Of a stretch of DNA of 64,000 nt, positions 7,196 through 15,296 are shown piece after piece (position 1 is the stretch's first letter; each line of letters begins with the position of its first letter). The stretch is from Aquabacterium sp. (GTDB taxonomy: Bacteria; Pseudomonadota; Gammaproteobacteria; Burkholderiales; Burkholderiaceae_C): assembly GCF_016234775.1 (NCBI RefSeq), contig NZ_JACRAH010000014.1, forward strand, positions 26,581 to 90,580. Direction: 5' to 3'. Below the pieces are notes generated by a model that did no database searches, had not been told where the DNA came from, and saw only the letters and a program-made list of their open reading frames with translations. A program made the translations under genes and the position numbers.

Positions 7196-9420
7196 CCATG
7201 ACAAGCCTTCATAAACCTAGCATGCTGAATCTGGTGCTGAGCCTCTCAGTCGCGCTTCTACTGGGTGCTTGCGCGTCTCCGGCTGTCGATCAGGCCCGGC
7301 AGTTGGGCAAGCAGGGGCAGCATGAAGCGGCGTTGACCACGTTGAGGCACGCCTTGACGGAGAGCCCGAATGATCGGCGTTTGCAGCTTGCGTACGCCAC
7401 CCTCCAGGAGGAGGCCGTGAACGAACTGGTACCCAAGGCATCGGTGGCACGGTCGGCTGGCAAGCTCGACGAGGTCAGGGCTGTGCTGAGTCGCCTTGAC
7501 AGCATTGCGCCGCAGCATCCACGAACCGCCTCTATTCGACAGGATCTCGAACGCATCAAGCGCTTGGAGCGCCTCTTGGATGATGCCAGGCAGGCATTCA
7601 GTGAACGTGCCTATGAACGTGCCGAGGCGGCGTTGCGCTCCTTGCTGGCCGAAGACGCTGGCAACCGTCGAGCGCGTGATCTGTTGGACAACATCGAAGC
7701 CTTGCGGGCGCAACAAACCCGCCAGCAAAGCACCTTGTCGCTGGCTGCCTCGCAGCAGCCAGTGACGTTGGAGTTCCGCGAAGCACCTCTGAAAAACGTG
7801 TTCGAAGCGCTCTCCCGGGCCGCCAACATCAACTTCGTTTTTGACAAGGATGTTCGTGGCGAAAGCAAAGTCACCCTGTTCTTGCGCAACACCAGCGTGG
7901 AAGAGGCCATGCGGGTCATCTTCAGTACCCAACAACTGGGATCCAAGCTGCTCAACGACAACACCGTGTTGGTCTTTCCAGGCACCCAGCAGAAGCAGCG
8001 GGAGTTGCTGGACACGGTTACCCGGTCGTTCTACCTGACCAACGCCGATACCAAGCAGGCTCAGACACTCATCCGTACAGTGGCCAAGACCCGCGACATC
8101 TACGCGGATGAGCGGCTCAACATGCTTGTCGTGCGCGACACGCCGGAAGTGATGCGCCTGATCGAGCGCCTCATCCAGAGCCTGGACCTGCCAGATCCGG
8201 AGGTCATGCTGGAGTTGGAGGTCATGGAGGTGTCCACCAAGACGCTGGACCAAGTTGGCATCAACTGGCCAGAGGCCGTGAACTATGGTGTGCCTGGAAG
8301 CACTGCACCTATTGCGCTCTCATCCCCTTTGCCTGATTCGCTGCGCTACTACGTGCCCAACCCGCTGGCCATCGTGAACCTCAAGTCCACGCGGGGTGCA
8401 ACCAATCTGCTGGCCAACCCGAAAATCCGTGCACGCAATCGCGAAAAGGCCAAGGTGCTGCTGGGGGAAAAGTTGCCTATCTTCACCACCACCTCGACGG
8501 CCAATGTAGGGGTTTCTGCATCCGTGACCTATCTGGATGTGGGCCTCAAACTGGAAGTGGAGCCTCAGATCCTGCTTGACAACGATGTGGCGATCAAGGT
8601 CGCGCTGGAAGTCAGCAGCATCACCGACAAGGTCCTTGGGCCACAGGGCTCCATCGCCTACCAGGTCGGTACACGCCAGGCATCGACTACCCTGCGCTTG
8701 CGGGATGGGGAGACCCAGATTCTGGCTGGATTGATCAACGATAACGAAAGCCGCTCGTCAGCGGGCATCCCCGGTTTGCACAACATGCCGATCGCGGGGC
8801 GTCTGTTTGGCTCGACCACCGACTCCAAAGAGAAGACTGAAGTGATCCTGTTGGTCACGCCTCACATCGTGCGCAATCTGGTTCAGCCTGCCTCGGCGGT
8901 ATCCCTCATGCCTTCTGGCACGGAAGCCCAACCAGGTGCGGCGTCTTTGCTGTTGCGCAAAGGCGTGACGGCCCGAAGCGGTGCCCAGGGTACGGCGGCG
9001 TCCTTGCCGAGTGCTGCTGCCGGACGTGGTGCGGGTGTCACTGGTAGCACTGCGGCGGCCCCGGCTGTCAACTTGAGCGGGCCGGAAGAGGTGCTGCCGG
9101 GCGCATCCTTCCAGGTCTCGGTGCGTAACCCGACGAACCAGCCCTTCAGCGCTGTCTTGCTCATCGACAGTGGTGTGCTCGAGATGGACATGCCTGGCGG
9201 CGGGCAAGGCAGCTCAACCAGCATCTCGGTCCCGCCGAACGGCATACAAACCGTGACGATGCGTGTCAAACCCGGCCTCAGATCCGCCGAGACGATGGTC
9301 ACCCTGGACGGCGGTGCCGAACCATTGCGCCTGAGGGTACGCGACCCTTCATCGCCGGACGGCGCACCGTCTCAGGAGAACCCCGATGCAGACGAGCCGG
9401 CATCCGATCTCAACCGCTGA
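7192..9420 (+). CDS. gspD: Secretin GspD with TPR-like N-terminus and C-terminal Ig-like domain, lipoprotein
   Basis: This outer-membrane secretin pore has 742 residues. A lipobox (LLGAC) follows the signal segment, so it is probably lipidated and self-targeting. Residues about 30-175 are helical and TPR-like (HEAALTTLRHAL, ERAEAALRSLLAEDAGN). An STN/N0 domain follows (VTLEFREAPLKNVFEALS), then N-domains and the secretin core (VMLELEVMEVS to EKTEVILLVTPHIV, about 340-560). About 180 extra residues come after the core, ending in a beta-rich cohesin/Ig-like module (EEVLPGASFQVSVRNPTNQP). Both additions are absent from classical GspD. The 3' end overlaps the next pseudopilin gene by 35 bases. 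Confidence 0.88.
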   Translation: MTMTSLHKPSMLNLVLSLSVALLLGACASPAVDQARQLGKQGQHEAALTTLRHALTESPNDRRLQLAYATLQEEAVNELVPKASVARSAGKLDEVRAVLSRLDSIAPQHPRTASIRQDLERIKRLERLLDDARQAFSERAYERAEAALRSLLAEDAGNRRARDLLDNIEALRAQQTRQQSTLSLAASQQPVTLEFREAPLKNVFEALSRAANINFVFDKDVRGESKVTLFLRNTSVEEAMRVIFSTQQLGSKLLNDNTVLVFPGTQQKQRELLDTVTRSFYLTNADTKQAQTLIRTVAKTRDIYADERLNMLVVRDTPEVMRLIERLIQSLDLPDPEVMLELEVMEVSTKTLDQVGINWPEAVNYGVPGSTAPIALSSPLPDSLRYYVPNPLAIVNLKSTRGATNLLANPKIRARNREKAKVLLGEKLPIFTTTSTANVGVSASVTYLDVGLKLEVEPQILLDNDVAIKVALEVSSITDKVLGPQGSIAYQVGTRQASTTLRLRDGETQILAGLINDNESRSSAGIPGLHNMPIAGRLFGSTTDSKEKTEVILLVTPHIVRNLVQPASAVSLMPSGTEAQPGAASLLLRKGVTARSGAQGTAASLPSAAAGRGAGVTGSTAAAPAVNLSGPEEVLPGASFQVSVRNPTNQPFSAVLLIDSGVLEMDMPGGGQGSSTSISVPPNGIQTVTMRVKPGLRSAETMVTLDGGAEPLRLRVRDPSSPDGAPSQENPDADEPASDLNR

Positions 9421-9898
9421 TACCGGGCGAGGCGGGCTTCGCGGCTTCACGCTCATCGAAATGGTGGTCGTGGTGATGATCGTGGCGATACTTGCCAGTG
9501 CGGCCATGCCCCTGTCTGCGTTGCACAAGCGGCGCACCCAGGAGGCTGAATTGAGGCAGTCTCTGCGCGTCATTCGATCGGCCCTGGACGCCTACAAACA
9601 AGCCTGGGATGCTGGCAAGATCGAGAAGAAGGTGGATGACTCCGGCTATCCGCCCAACCTCCATGTGCTGGTCGATGGCGTCAAGGATGTGTCGAGCCCC
9701 AAGGGGCAGCGCATCTACTTCTTGCGGCGCCTGCCTCGCGATCCCTTTGCGGATCCACTGCTGTCTGCGGCGCTGACATGGGGGGGGCGCAGCTATGACA
9801 GCCCGCCGGACTCCCCGGCTGTTGGTGCGGATGTCTTCGATGTTTATTCCCGCACACCCGGCCTTGGCCTGGATGGCACGCCCTATCAACAATGGTGA
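9386..9898 (+). CDS. Type II secretion pseudopilin (GspG-like)
   Basis: The protein has 170 residues. The type IV prepilin signal is GLRGFTLIEMVVVVMIVAIL with cleavage expected after Gly20. The body has a conserved pseudopilin pattern: helix, then SGYPPNLHVLVDGV, YFLRRLPRDPF and a short C-terminal sheet. It lies within the secretion operon and overlaps the end of gspD. A run of eight G occurs at 9780-9787. It may be a minor pseudopilin at the tip or a second major-like subunit. Confidence 0.8.
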   Translation: MQTSRHPISTADTGRGGLRGFTLIEMVVVVMIVAILASAAMPLSALHKRRTQEAELRQSLRVIRSALDAYKQAWDAGKIEKKVDDSGYPPNLHVLVDGVKDVSSPKGQRIYFLRRLPRDPFADPLLSAALTWGGRSYDSPPDSPAVGADVFDVYSRTPGLGLDGTPYQQW

Positions 9899-9909
9899 GG
9901 CCCAGCATC

Positions 9910-10305
9910 ATGTTCAAACAAGTGTCGCACCGGCGGCGGGGCTTCACGCTCATCGAGCTCATTGTGGTCCTGGCGATCATCGCGCTGCTGGCCAGCCTGG
10001 TCGCACCACGCTATAGCCGGTCGGTGGACAACGCGCGCGAGGCCTCGCTCAAGACGTCGCTCAATGTCATGCGCGATGCCATCGACAAGTACATGGCTGA
10101 CAAGGGCAGCTACCCCGACTCCTTGCAGGATCTGGTGCGCCGCGGCTACCTCAGGCAGATCCCTGAAGACCCCATGACCGGCACGCGGGACAGTTGGCAG
10201 ATGCTGCCACCACCACCAGACAGTCAGGACAAGGGCCGCATGGCAGATGTGCGCAGCGGTGCGAGTGGACGAGGTCAGAACGGCGAGCTTTTCAGCAACT
10301 GGTAG
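9910..10305 (+). CDS. Type II secretion pseudopilin (GspG-like)
   Basis: The protein has 131 residues from the ATG at 9910, preceded by TGAGG nine bases upstream; an ATG at 9892 would add six residues. The leader HRRRG precedes FTLIELIVVLAIIALLASL, with the essential Glu at +5. The body shows SYPDSLQDLVRRGYLRQIP and DPMTGTRDSW, the usual calcium/loop region of GspG-like proteins, and ends at FSNW. It is probably co-assembled with the pseudopilins on either side. Confidence 0.82.
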   Translation: MFKQVSHRRRGFTLIELIVVLAIIALLASLVAPRYSRSVDNAREASLKTSLNVMRDAIDKYMADKGSYPDSLQDLVRRGYLRQIPEDPMTGTRDSWQMLPPPPDSQDKGRMADVRSGASGRGQNGELFSNW

Positions 10306-10315
10306 AAGGGGTGAA

Positions 10316-10765
10316 ATGAAGCGCTCTCGATCCCAGGTGGGCTTTACCTATCTGATGCTGCTTTGGTGGGTTGCCATCAGCGGCGTGTTGCTCACGGCAC
10401 TGGCTCAGAGATGGACTGTCGAGGCGCAGCGTCAGAAGGAAATGGATCTGGTCTTCAAGGCCGGACAGATCAAATCCGCCATTGAGGCTTACGCCAAAGT
10501 ACCCGTGCACGAAGGTGCAGGGCGCTACCCCGGTCAGTTGTCGGATTTGTTGGAAGATCGTCGCACGGGTTCCGTTCGCCATCACCTGCGCAGGCTTTGG
10601 CCGGATCCGATCACGGGTCAGCCCTGGGGGCTGATCAGAGATCAAGAAGGCATCAAGGGTGTCTTCAGCTTGTCACGGAAGAAGCCCATGCGTGGCCCTG
10701 ATGGCGTGCTGACGTTTTCAGAATGGCGTTTCGAGGCGGCATCGAATCCGGCCCCGTCGCCTTGA
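10316..10765 (+). CDS. Pseudopilin with degenerate prepilin signal
   Basis: The protein has 149 residues. The ATG at 10316 has a GAAGGGG ribosome site. The N-terminus KRSRSQVGFTYLMLLWWVAISG is pilin-like, but position +5 after the Gly-Phe cleavage site carries Met rather than the usual Glu. This is typical of tip pseudopilins of the GspK kind, although GspK is much longer. The body has GRYPGQLSDLLEDRR and LWPDPITGQPWG, as in the preceding pseudopilins. It is the last gene of the secretion operon. Confidence 0.72.
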   Translation: MKRSRSQVGFTYLMLLWWVAISGVLLTALAQRWTVEAQRQKEMDLVFKAGQIKSAIEAYAKVPVHEGAGRYPGQLSDLLEDRRTGSVRHHLRRLWPDPITGQPWGLIRDQEGIKGVFSLSRKKPMRGPDGVLTFSEWRFEAASNPAPSP

Positions 10766-10767
10766 AT

Positions 10768-10799
10768 CGCTGGATTCGTCAACAAACCGTCATCCAGCG
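10768..10799. terminator. Possible terminator or operator hairpin before epsA
   Basis: Eight-base arms at 10768-10775 and 10792-10799 are perfectly complementary around a 16-base loop. No T tract follows, so a rho-independent terminator is uncertain. It could also be a regulatory site for the gene starting 35 bases downstream. Confidence 0.35.
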
Positions 10800-10833
10800 T
10801 ACATAGACTGCAGCAAATTTCCTTCAGGCTGTC

Positions 10834-11661
10834 ATGTCATCACAAAACGTCGCGCCCGAGCAATCGGAAGTACTGCTGCGTGTCATTGAGTCCGCGCCGC
10901 AGGTTTGCAGGCGCCATCAGTTCTTCGTCTGGAGTCAAGGTGACTTCCAGCGTTGGTTGCCGCACAAGATCAGCGTGTGTGGTACGTATGACCGTGACCA
11001 GCGCGACCTGGTGTTCGACATCTTCAACAGCGTGCCTGTTCCCGACGCCGTGGTTCAAGGCTTGAAGGACATCCGCTCCGAACTCATGCAAACCGCATTG
11101 AGCACCTGGCATCGCGGTCGTCGCCAGGCGTGTCGCATGCCGTTGAACCGGATTGGCGCCTCCTCTTCTTTGCGCCAGACGCTGACCGATCTCGGCTATG
11201 ACGAGGTGTTGATGCACGGCATTCATCGCCCTGGTCGCCCTGAGGAAATCGAGAGCTTTTTCCTGTTTACTCAGCCGCACGAGGCGTTCAGTGAGAACGT
11301 GCTGCGCTCACTCGACATGCTGTTGCCTTGCCTGCATGTGGCCTATCAGCGCGTCTGTGCCACTGAGCGGCAGATGGTGGTGGGGCGAACCATGTCGTCA
11401 GCGCTGCCGGGGCAGCCTTACCAGCGCTTGATTCCGATCACCGAACGTGAGCGGGAGATCCTGCTTTGGGTGCGTGATGGTTTGAGCAACCAGCAGATCA
11501 GTGAAAAGCTGGGTATCAGCGCGTTGACTGTCAAGAATCATGTGCAGAAGATCTTGCGCAAGCTGGGTGCGGCCAACCGAGCCCAAGCCGTGGCCCGTGC
11601 CATGACGATGAATGCACTGAGCATCATGCCCAGCCATCACATGGGCGACTCCACTTACTGA
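10834..11661 (+). CDS. epsA: LuxR-type transcriptional regulator, EpsA family
   Basis: The protein has 275 residues. The N-terminal sensor-like part (RHQFFVWSQGDFQRWLPH early) resembles the EpsA family described beside exopolysaccharide and PEP-CTERM loci. The C-terminus is a GerE/LuxR helix-turn-helix (ITEREREILLWVRDGLSN, then GISALTVKNHVQKIL). No phospho-acceptor receiver or acyl-homoserine-lactone pocket is evident. A PEP-CTERM gene two genes downstream supports the assignment. It probably regulates surface polymer or exported protein genes; the direct targets are unknown. Confidence 0.75.
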   Translation: MSSQNVAPEQSEVLLRVIESAPQVCRRHQFFVWSQGDFQRWLPHKISVCGTYDRDQRDLVFDIFNSVPVPDAVVQGLKDIRSELMQTALSTWHRGRRQACRMPLNRIGASSSLRQTLTDLGYDEVLMHGIHRPGRPEEIESFFLFTQPHEAFSENVLRSLDMLLPCLHVAYQRVCATERQMVVGRTMSSALPGQPYQRLIPITEREREILLWVRDGLSNQQISEKLGISALTVKNHVQKILRKLGAANRAQAVARAMTMNALSIMPSHHMGDSTY

Positions 11662-11671
11662 TTGAACCACC

Positions 11672-12574
11672 ATGCTGATCCCAACCCAAGCCGGCTTGCG
11701 AGCCGGCGTTTTCATTGCTTTGACCGGTACGTGCTGCTTGCAAGCCTGGGCGCAGATTCCGCCGATGCGGGAGCACGACGGGCACGCCCTGCGTGACCAG
11801 CATGAACGGTCATCTTTTGTGGCGCCGGAGGTTGTGCCGGAGCGCAAGGGCCCAATGCCGGAGCATCTGTTCCAGTCCATCAAGCAAGGTGGGCCCTGGG
11901 TGCCAGCCCCGGTCGGTCAGCTTGGGCCCGTGGAGCGGATATTCATGAGCTTGTTGAAGAGCGGCGCATGGAAGGATGCCAAAGCGTTTCTCAAGAATGA
12001 CTCGCCGGATCTGAATCTGCCGAATGAAATCGGGGATACACCTCTGACCCTGGCAATCAAGGCCGGACAACTGGACCTGGTGCGCGACATGCTGCGCAAG
12101 GGGGCTGACATCGCGCAGTTTGGTTCGGGTGGCTACGCGCCTTTGGCCTTGGCGGCATTCACCAGGCAGGAGTTGGTGCTCAAGGAGTTGTTGCGCCATG
12201 GCGCGCGTGTCGATCAATACAGCCGCCACGGGCAGTTGCCATTGCATCTGGCTTGCCTGGTGGGTGACGAGCGAGTTGTGCAGGTGCTGCTGGATGCGGG
12301 TGCTGATCCGGCCGCCTTCAACCTGTCGGGGCGTCATGCGTTGGCCGAGGCTGCGAGCAATGGCCAGGTTGGTGTCATGGCTTTGTTGTTGGCGCAGGGG
12401 GTCTCGATCGAGTTGCGAGATCAGCACAAGTTGACGGCCTTGCATGCAGCCGCTGCGGCCCAAAATTCTGAGGGTGTGGCCTGGTTGCGTCAGCGTGGCG
12501 CCACTGTACCTGGCCCGCTCACACAAGTGCTGCTGGACAAGCTGGCCGAAGGCGGTGCTGGCAGCCCGCTTTGA
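11672..12574 (+). CDS. Exported ankyrin-repeat protein
   Basis: The protein has 300 residues. An N-terminal hydrophobic segment ending near AWAQ looks like a Sec signal peptide, so the repeats should lie in the periplasm or outside. About five ankyrin repeats are visible between residues 110 and 285 (for example GDTPLTLAIKAGQLDLVRDM and HGQLPLHLACLVGDERVVQV). There is no enzymatic domain, so it is probably a binding scaffold. It starts ten bases after epsA and is probably co-transcribed. Confidence 0.75.
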   Translation: MLIPTQAGLRAGVFIALTGTCCLQAWAQIPPMREHDGHALRDQHERSSFVAPEVVPERKGPMPEHLFQSIKQGGPWVPAPVGQLGPVERIFMSLLKSGAWKDAKAFLKNDSPDLNLPNEIGDTPLTLAIKAGQLDLVRDMLRKGADIAQFGSGGYAPLALAAFTRQELVLKELLRHGARVDQYSRHGQLPLHLACLVGDERVVQVLLDAGADPAAFNLSGRHALAEAASNGQVGVMALLLAQGVSIELRDQHKLTALHAAAAAQNSEGVAWLRQRGATVPGPLTQVLLDKLAEGGAGSPL

Positions 12575-12668
12575 TGTGTGCAGGTCACAAGCGCGGTTCG
12601 TGCATGAACCTCCCCCCTTGTTCATGGGGGGGCAAGTGCGGGGCGATGTCTCTCCACGCTGATTGAAC

Positions 12669-12698
12669 AAAGGCCTGATCCAAACGGATCAGGCCTTT
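12669..12698. terminator. Strong intrinsic terminator
   Basis: A perfect 13-bp stem (arms 12669-12681 and 12686-12698) with a four-base loop starts in AAA and ends in TTT. It can end transcription of the epsA-ankyrin unit. Confidence 0.85.
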
Positions 12699-12721
12699 GC
12701 ATTTGTGCGGTTCGTTCTGCC

Positions 12722-12795
12722 ATACCTGATAGGTATCTTGACGGTCGTTGGGGCGCTCCTTGATGGCTTCCGCCAAACGGACTAGGTGGATACCT
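12722..12795. promoter_or_regulatory. Two related inverted repeats upstream of the PEP-CTERM gene
   Basis: ATACCT-GAT-AGGTAT (12722-12736) is a perfect 15-bp palindrome. AGGT-GGAT-ACCT (12784-12795) repeats the same half-sites in the opposite order about 60 bp downstream. A TTGACG hexamer (12738-12743) directly follows the first. They could be operators for the nearby EpsA regulator. This is inference from position only. Confidence 0.3.
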
Positions 12796-12912
12796 CTGCG
12801 GGCTGCTACGGATGTCACATCACGCCGAGACACTTCGGCATGCCCCGAGCAAGCAGTTTTTGTCCGGGGACATACAAAAGTTTTCTCATCCTCTCTTTCG
12901 GAGATCAAGCAA

Positions 12913-13821
12913 ATGAAACTGCAACACATTGCCGCCGCTGTGGCCCTGGCTGTCGCCGGTACTGCACACGCTGCCGTCGACACGATGGCTACCAACAACA
13001 GCTCGCTGTTCCTGATCGCGTTTGACAACGCCAGCGGCACCCAAACCCAAACCGCCGGTTTCTTCGACCTGGGCCTCAACCTGAACGACTTCCTGCCTAC
13101 GGCTGCCCTGACGCAGACCAACCAGAAAGTTGAATGGGACTTCGCTGGCAACACCATCAAGGTGAACGGCACGCTGCAAGCCTCCACGAACTCATGGGAC
13201 GCCGCCTTCGACAAGCTGGTTGCTAACTCTGACGCCGGCCAGATCAAGTGGACCGTGGGCGCTGGTGACTCTGTATCCGATCCTTATGTCAATTTTGTGG
13301 TGGCTGGTACGCCTAACGCCTCCGCTCTGTCCAGCCAGAACTCGGGCAAGACTGCCGCGATGGCTTCGGTGAACAACTTGTTCAGTCTGAACTTGTTGAA
13401 CAAGGGCACCGTCAACGTCGCTGGCGTTGACAACGGCGCCTGGACAGCTGTGGGCACCATCGACGGTGCCAACGCCGCTGCTGGTTACGTGATTGACTCC
13501 ACTCTGTTCGGCACCAACTGGCAAACCAAGCCTGCCTGGGTTACCACCACCACCAATGCCCAGAACAATTTCTGGAAGCTGAACGCTGATGGTACCGAAG
13601 AAGCTCTGGGGGCGGCCGCTGCTGGTTCCACCATCATCAACAGCGCCAACCTGCTGAACGACAAGGGCACCTTCACGTTCAACGCCGCTGCCAAGACCCT
13701 GACCTGGGAAACCGCCGCGCTGGCCCCCGTGACGCCTTCCGTCCCTGAAGCCAGCACCTACTCCATGGGCCTGACCGCTCTGGCTCTGATGGGTCTGTTG
13801 GCCCGTCGTCGTCGCGGCTGA
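12913..13821 (+). CDS. PEP-CTERM sorting-signal protein
   Basis: This exported protein has 302 residues. An N-terminal signal peptide (KLQHIAAAVALAVAGTAHA) opens it and a tripartite PEP-CTERM tail closes it: VPEAST, a hydrophobic helix and the basic end ARRRRG. An exosortase would be expected to cleave and process this tail; no exosortase gene lies in the window. The mature part is beta-rich, Ala/Thr/Asn-rich and without recognisable enzyme motifs. It is preceded by a long untranslated leader and followed by a hairpin. A biofilm or surface-matrix role is family-level inference. Confidence 0.85.
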   Translation: MKLQHIAAAVALAVAGTAHAAVDTMATNNSSLFLIAFDNASGTQTQTAGFFDLGLNLNDFLPTAALTQTNQKVEWDFAGNTIKVNGTLQASTNSWDAAFDKLVANSDAGQIKWTVGAGDSVSDPYVNFVVAGTPNASALSSQNSGKTAAMASVNNLFSLNLLNKGTVNVAGVDNGAWTAVGTIDGANAAAGYVIDSTLFGTNWQTKPAWVTTTTNAQNNFWKLNADGTEEALGAAAAGSTIINSANLLNDKGTFTFNAAAKTLTWETAALAPVTPSVPEASTYSMGLTALALMGLLARRRRG

Positions 13822-13834
13822 TCGCCGTGATGTG

Positions 13835-13865
13835 ACAGAGGCCGGCTGCCTGCAGGGGCCTCTGT
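13835..13865 (+). terminator. Hairpin after PEP-CTERM gene
   Basis: Nine-base arms (13835-13843 and 13857-13865) surround a 13-base loop shortly after the stop codon. Only a weak T-rich tail follows, so it may act as a leaky terminator or RNA-stabilising hairpin. Confidence 0.45.
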
Positions 13866-13926
13866 CTGTTCAGCTTCCGCTTTGCTCTGCTTCGTACCCG
13901 CATTCCCTTCTTTTCGGAGAATTTCC

Positions 13927-15198
13927 ATGCAATTCAACAAGATCGCTCTGGCTTCCGCCGCCGCCGCCGTTCTGGGCTTCGCTGGCCAGGCTCAAGCCCT
14001 GACCGCCCCCGCAGGCACCACCGTGTACATGACCGGTGCTTCCGCCACTTCGGCCAACTACGTTGCCGCTCTGAAGAGCCTGTGTACCGCTGCCGGCGGC
14101 AGCGCCAAGGTTTTCAAGAACAACACCAACGTTGGCACCCTGGGCAACTTCTTCACCGTGCAATGCCAGAACGCTGCTGGCACCGCCGTGGTTGATTTCG
14201 ACACCCTGAGCACCTCCACCGTGGCTTTCAACGTTGACGGTGGTTCTTTCACCGCCGTTGTCAACTCCTCCACTGGCGGCACGGCCACCAAGTTCATCAC
14301 CCCCACGGCTGCCACCTTCGGTGAAACCTGCGCCATCGGTGTGGATACCATCGCTTGCGCCCAAACCGCCACGACCGAGACTAAGGTGTCTGAAGGCGGT
14401 TTCATGGACATGGAGCCCGCAGCTTTCGGTACACAAGTTGACGTCTACGGTGACATTTCCGGCAACGTGGCCGTGTCCAACTTCAGCCAGGCTTTCTACG
14501 TCGCTGTGAGCAAGGGCCTGTACGACGCCCTGCAAACCGCCCAAGGTGTGGCCGAGCCTGTCGGTGCTGACGAGCGTCTGCCCCAGTATCAGCCTTCGAT
14601 TTCGCGCGCTCAGTACGCTTCGATTGCCAACAATGACGTGTTTGGCCAAGCCAAGACGGCCCCCGGTGCATTCCTGGGTGTTCCTGCTGGCAAGCTGACC
14701 CTGTGCCGCCGCGTTGACACTTCGGGCACGCAAGCTGCTTCGAACCAGTACTTCATGAACACCCTGACCGGTATCGGCCCCAACGGCGGTAACCTGACCC
14801 CGATCGGTGCGGCTTTCCCCGCCACGTCTACGTTCGCTGTGAACGAAGGTGCCTCGACCAGCAACACCCGTTCCTGCCTGGGTTCGGCCACCGCCTACGC
14901 TGTTGGCGTGCTGTCGGCTGAAAACGCCCCCAAGACGACCGACCTGTATCGCTACGTCAAGCTCAATGGCGTGGCCATCGGTGATGCCGTGAAGAACAAG
15001 AACGCCGCTGTTCTGGGCAACTACGACTTCGCCTACCAGAGCTTCACCTACTGCGCTGCTGGCGTGGGTTCGTGCGCTGTGCTGGATGCCATCAACAACA
15101 CGTTGGGCGACCTGACTAACTCGACCGGTCTGTACGGCAAGGGTGAGTCCCCTTTCCACCACAACGACAACAACGCCAACCCCATCACCAAGAACTAA
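13927..15198 (+). CDS. Exported protein of unknown function
   Basis: The protein has 423 residues. A clear signal peptide ends at QAQA. The mature protein begins with a stretch (VYMTGASATSANYVAAL) that vaguely recalls phosphate-type periplasmic binding proteins, but no family is assigned. Several cysteines, some paired (TCAIG with TIACA; TYCAAGVGSCAV), suggest disulfides outside the cytoplasm. The C-terminus is His/Asn-rich (PFHHNDNNANP). There is no PEP-CTERM tail. Codon use is strongly biased to C/G-ending codons as in the PEP-CTERM gene before it, suggesting high expression. Confidence 0.6.
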   Translation: MQFNKIALASAAAAVLGFAGQAQALTAPAGTTVYMTGASATSANYVAALKSLCTAAGGSAKVFKNNTNVGTLGNFFTVQCQNAAGTAVVDFDTLSTSTVAFNVDGGSFTAVVNSSTGGTATKFITPTAATFGETCAIGVDTIACAQTATTETKVSEGGFMDMEPAAFGTQVDVYGDISGNVAVSNFSQAFYVAVSKGLYDALQTAQGVAEPVGADERLPQYQPSISRAQYASIANNDVFGQAKTAPGAFLGVPAGKLTLCRRVDTSGTQAASNQYFMNTLTGIGPNGGNLTPIGAAFPATSTFAVNEGASTSNTRSCLGSATAYAVGVLSAENAPKTTDLYRYVKLNGVAIGDAVKNKNAAVLGNYDFAYQSFTYCAAGVGSCAVLDAINNTLGDLTNSTGLYGKGESPFHHNDNNANPITKN

Positions 15199-15251
15199 GT
15201 TTTTGTGATGTGTGCACCCGCTCGGATGAGGGGGTGCCTGGCTGAAAACAC

Positions 15252-15282
15252 GCAGTCCCCAGTGATGGGGACTGCTTCATTT
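15252..15282 (+). terminator. Intrinsic terminator before tpsB
   Basis: A perfect ten-base stem (15252-15261 with 15266-15275) and a GTGA loop are followed by TTCATTT. It separates the exported unknown protein from the two-partner secretion genes, so the latter probably have their own promoter or depend on read-through. Confidence 0.75.
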
Positions 15283-15296
15283 GTGTCAGAGAAAAA

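Larger units (their letters stand above)
12575..12912. other. Intergenic region between ankyrin and PEP-CTERM genes
   Basis: This 338-base gap has no credible gene. It holds a C6/G7 hairpin (around 12611-12632), a strong bidirectional terminator (12669-12698), two related inverted repeats (12722-12736 and 12784-12795) and a leader ending in a CGGAG ribosome site before the PEP-CTERM gene. Confidence 0.7.

Noticed and set aside
12585..12800. Peptide-like reverse frame across the intergenic terminator
   Set aside because: It runs through a perfect terminator hairpin and has no start with ribosome site or known family.
13870..15162. 430-codon reverse frame opposite the exported unknown protein
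   Set aside because: Low-complexity Gly/Val/His product typical of antisense to strongly codon-biased DNA; the forward gene has a signal peptide and ribosome context.
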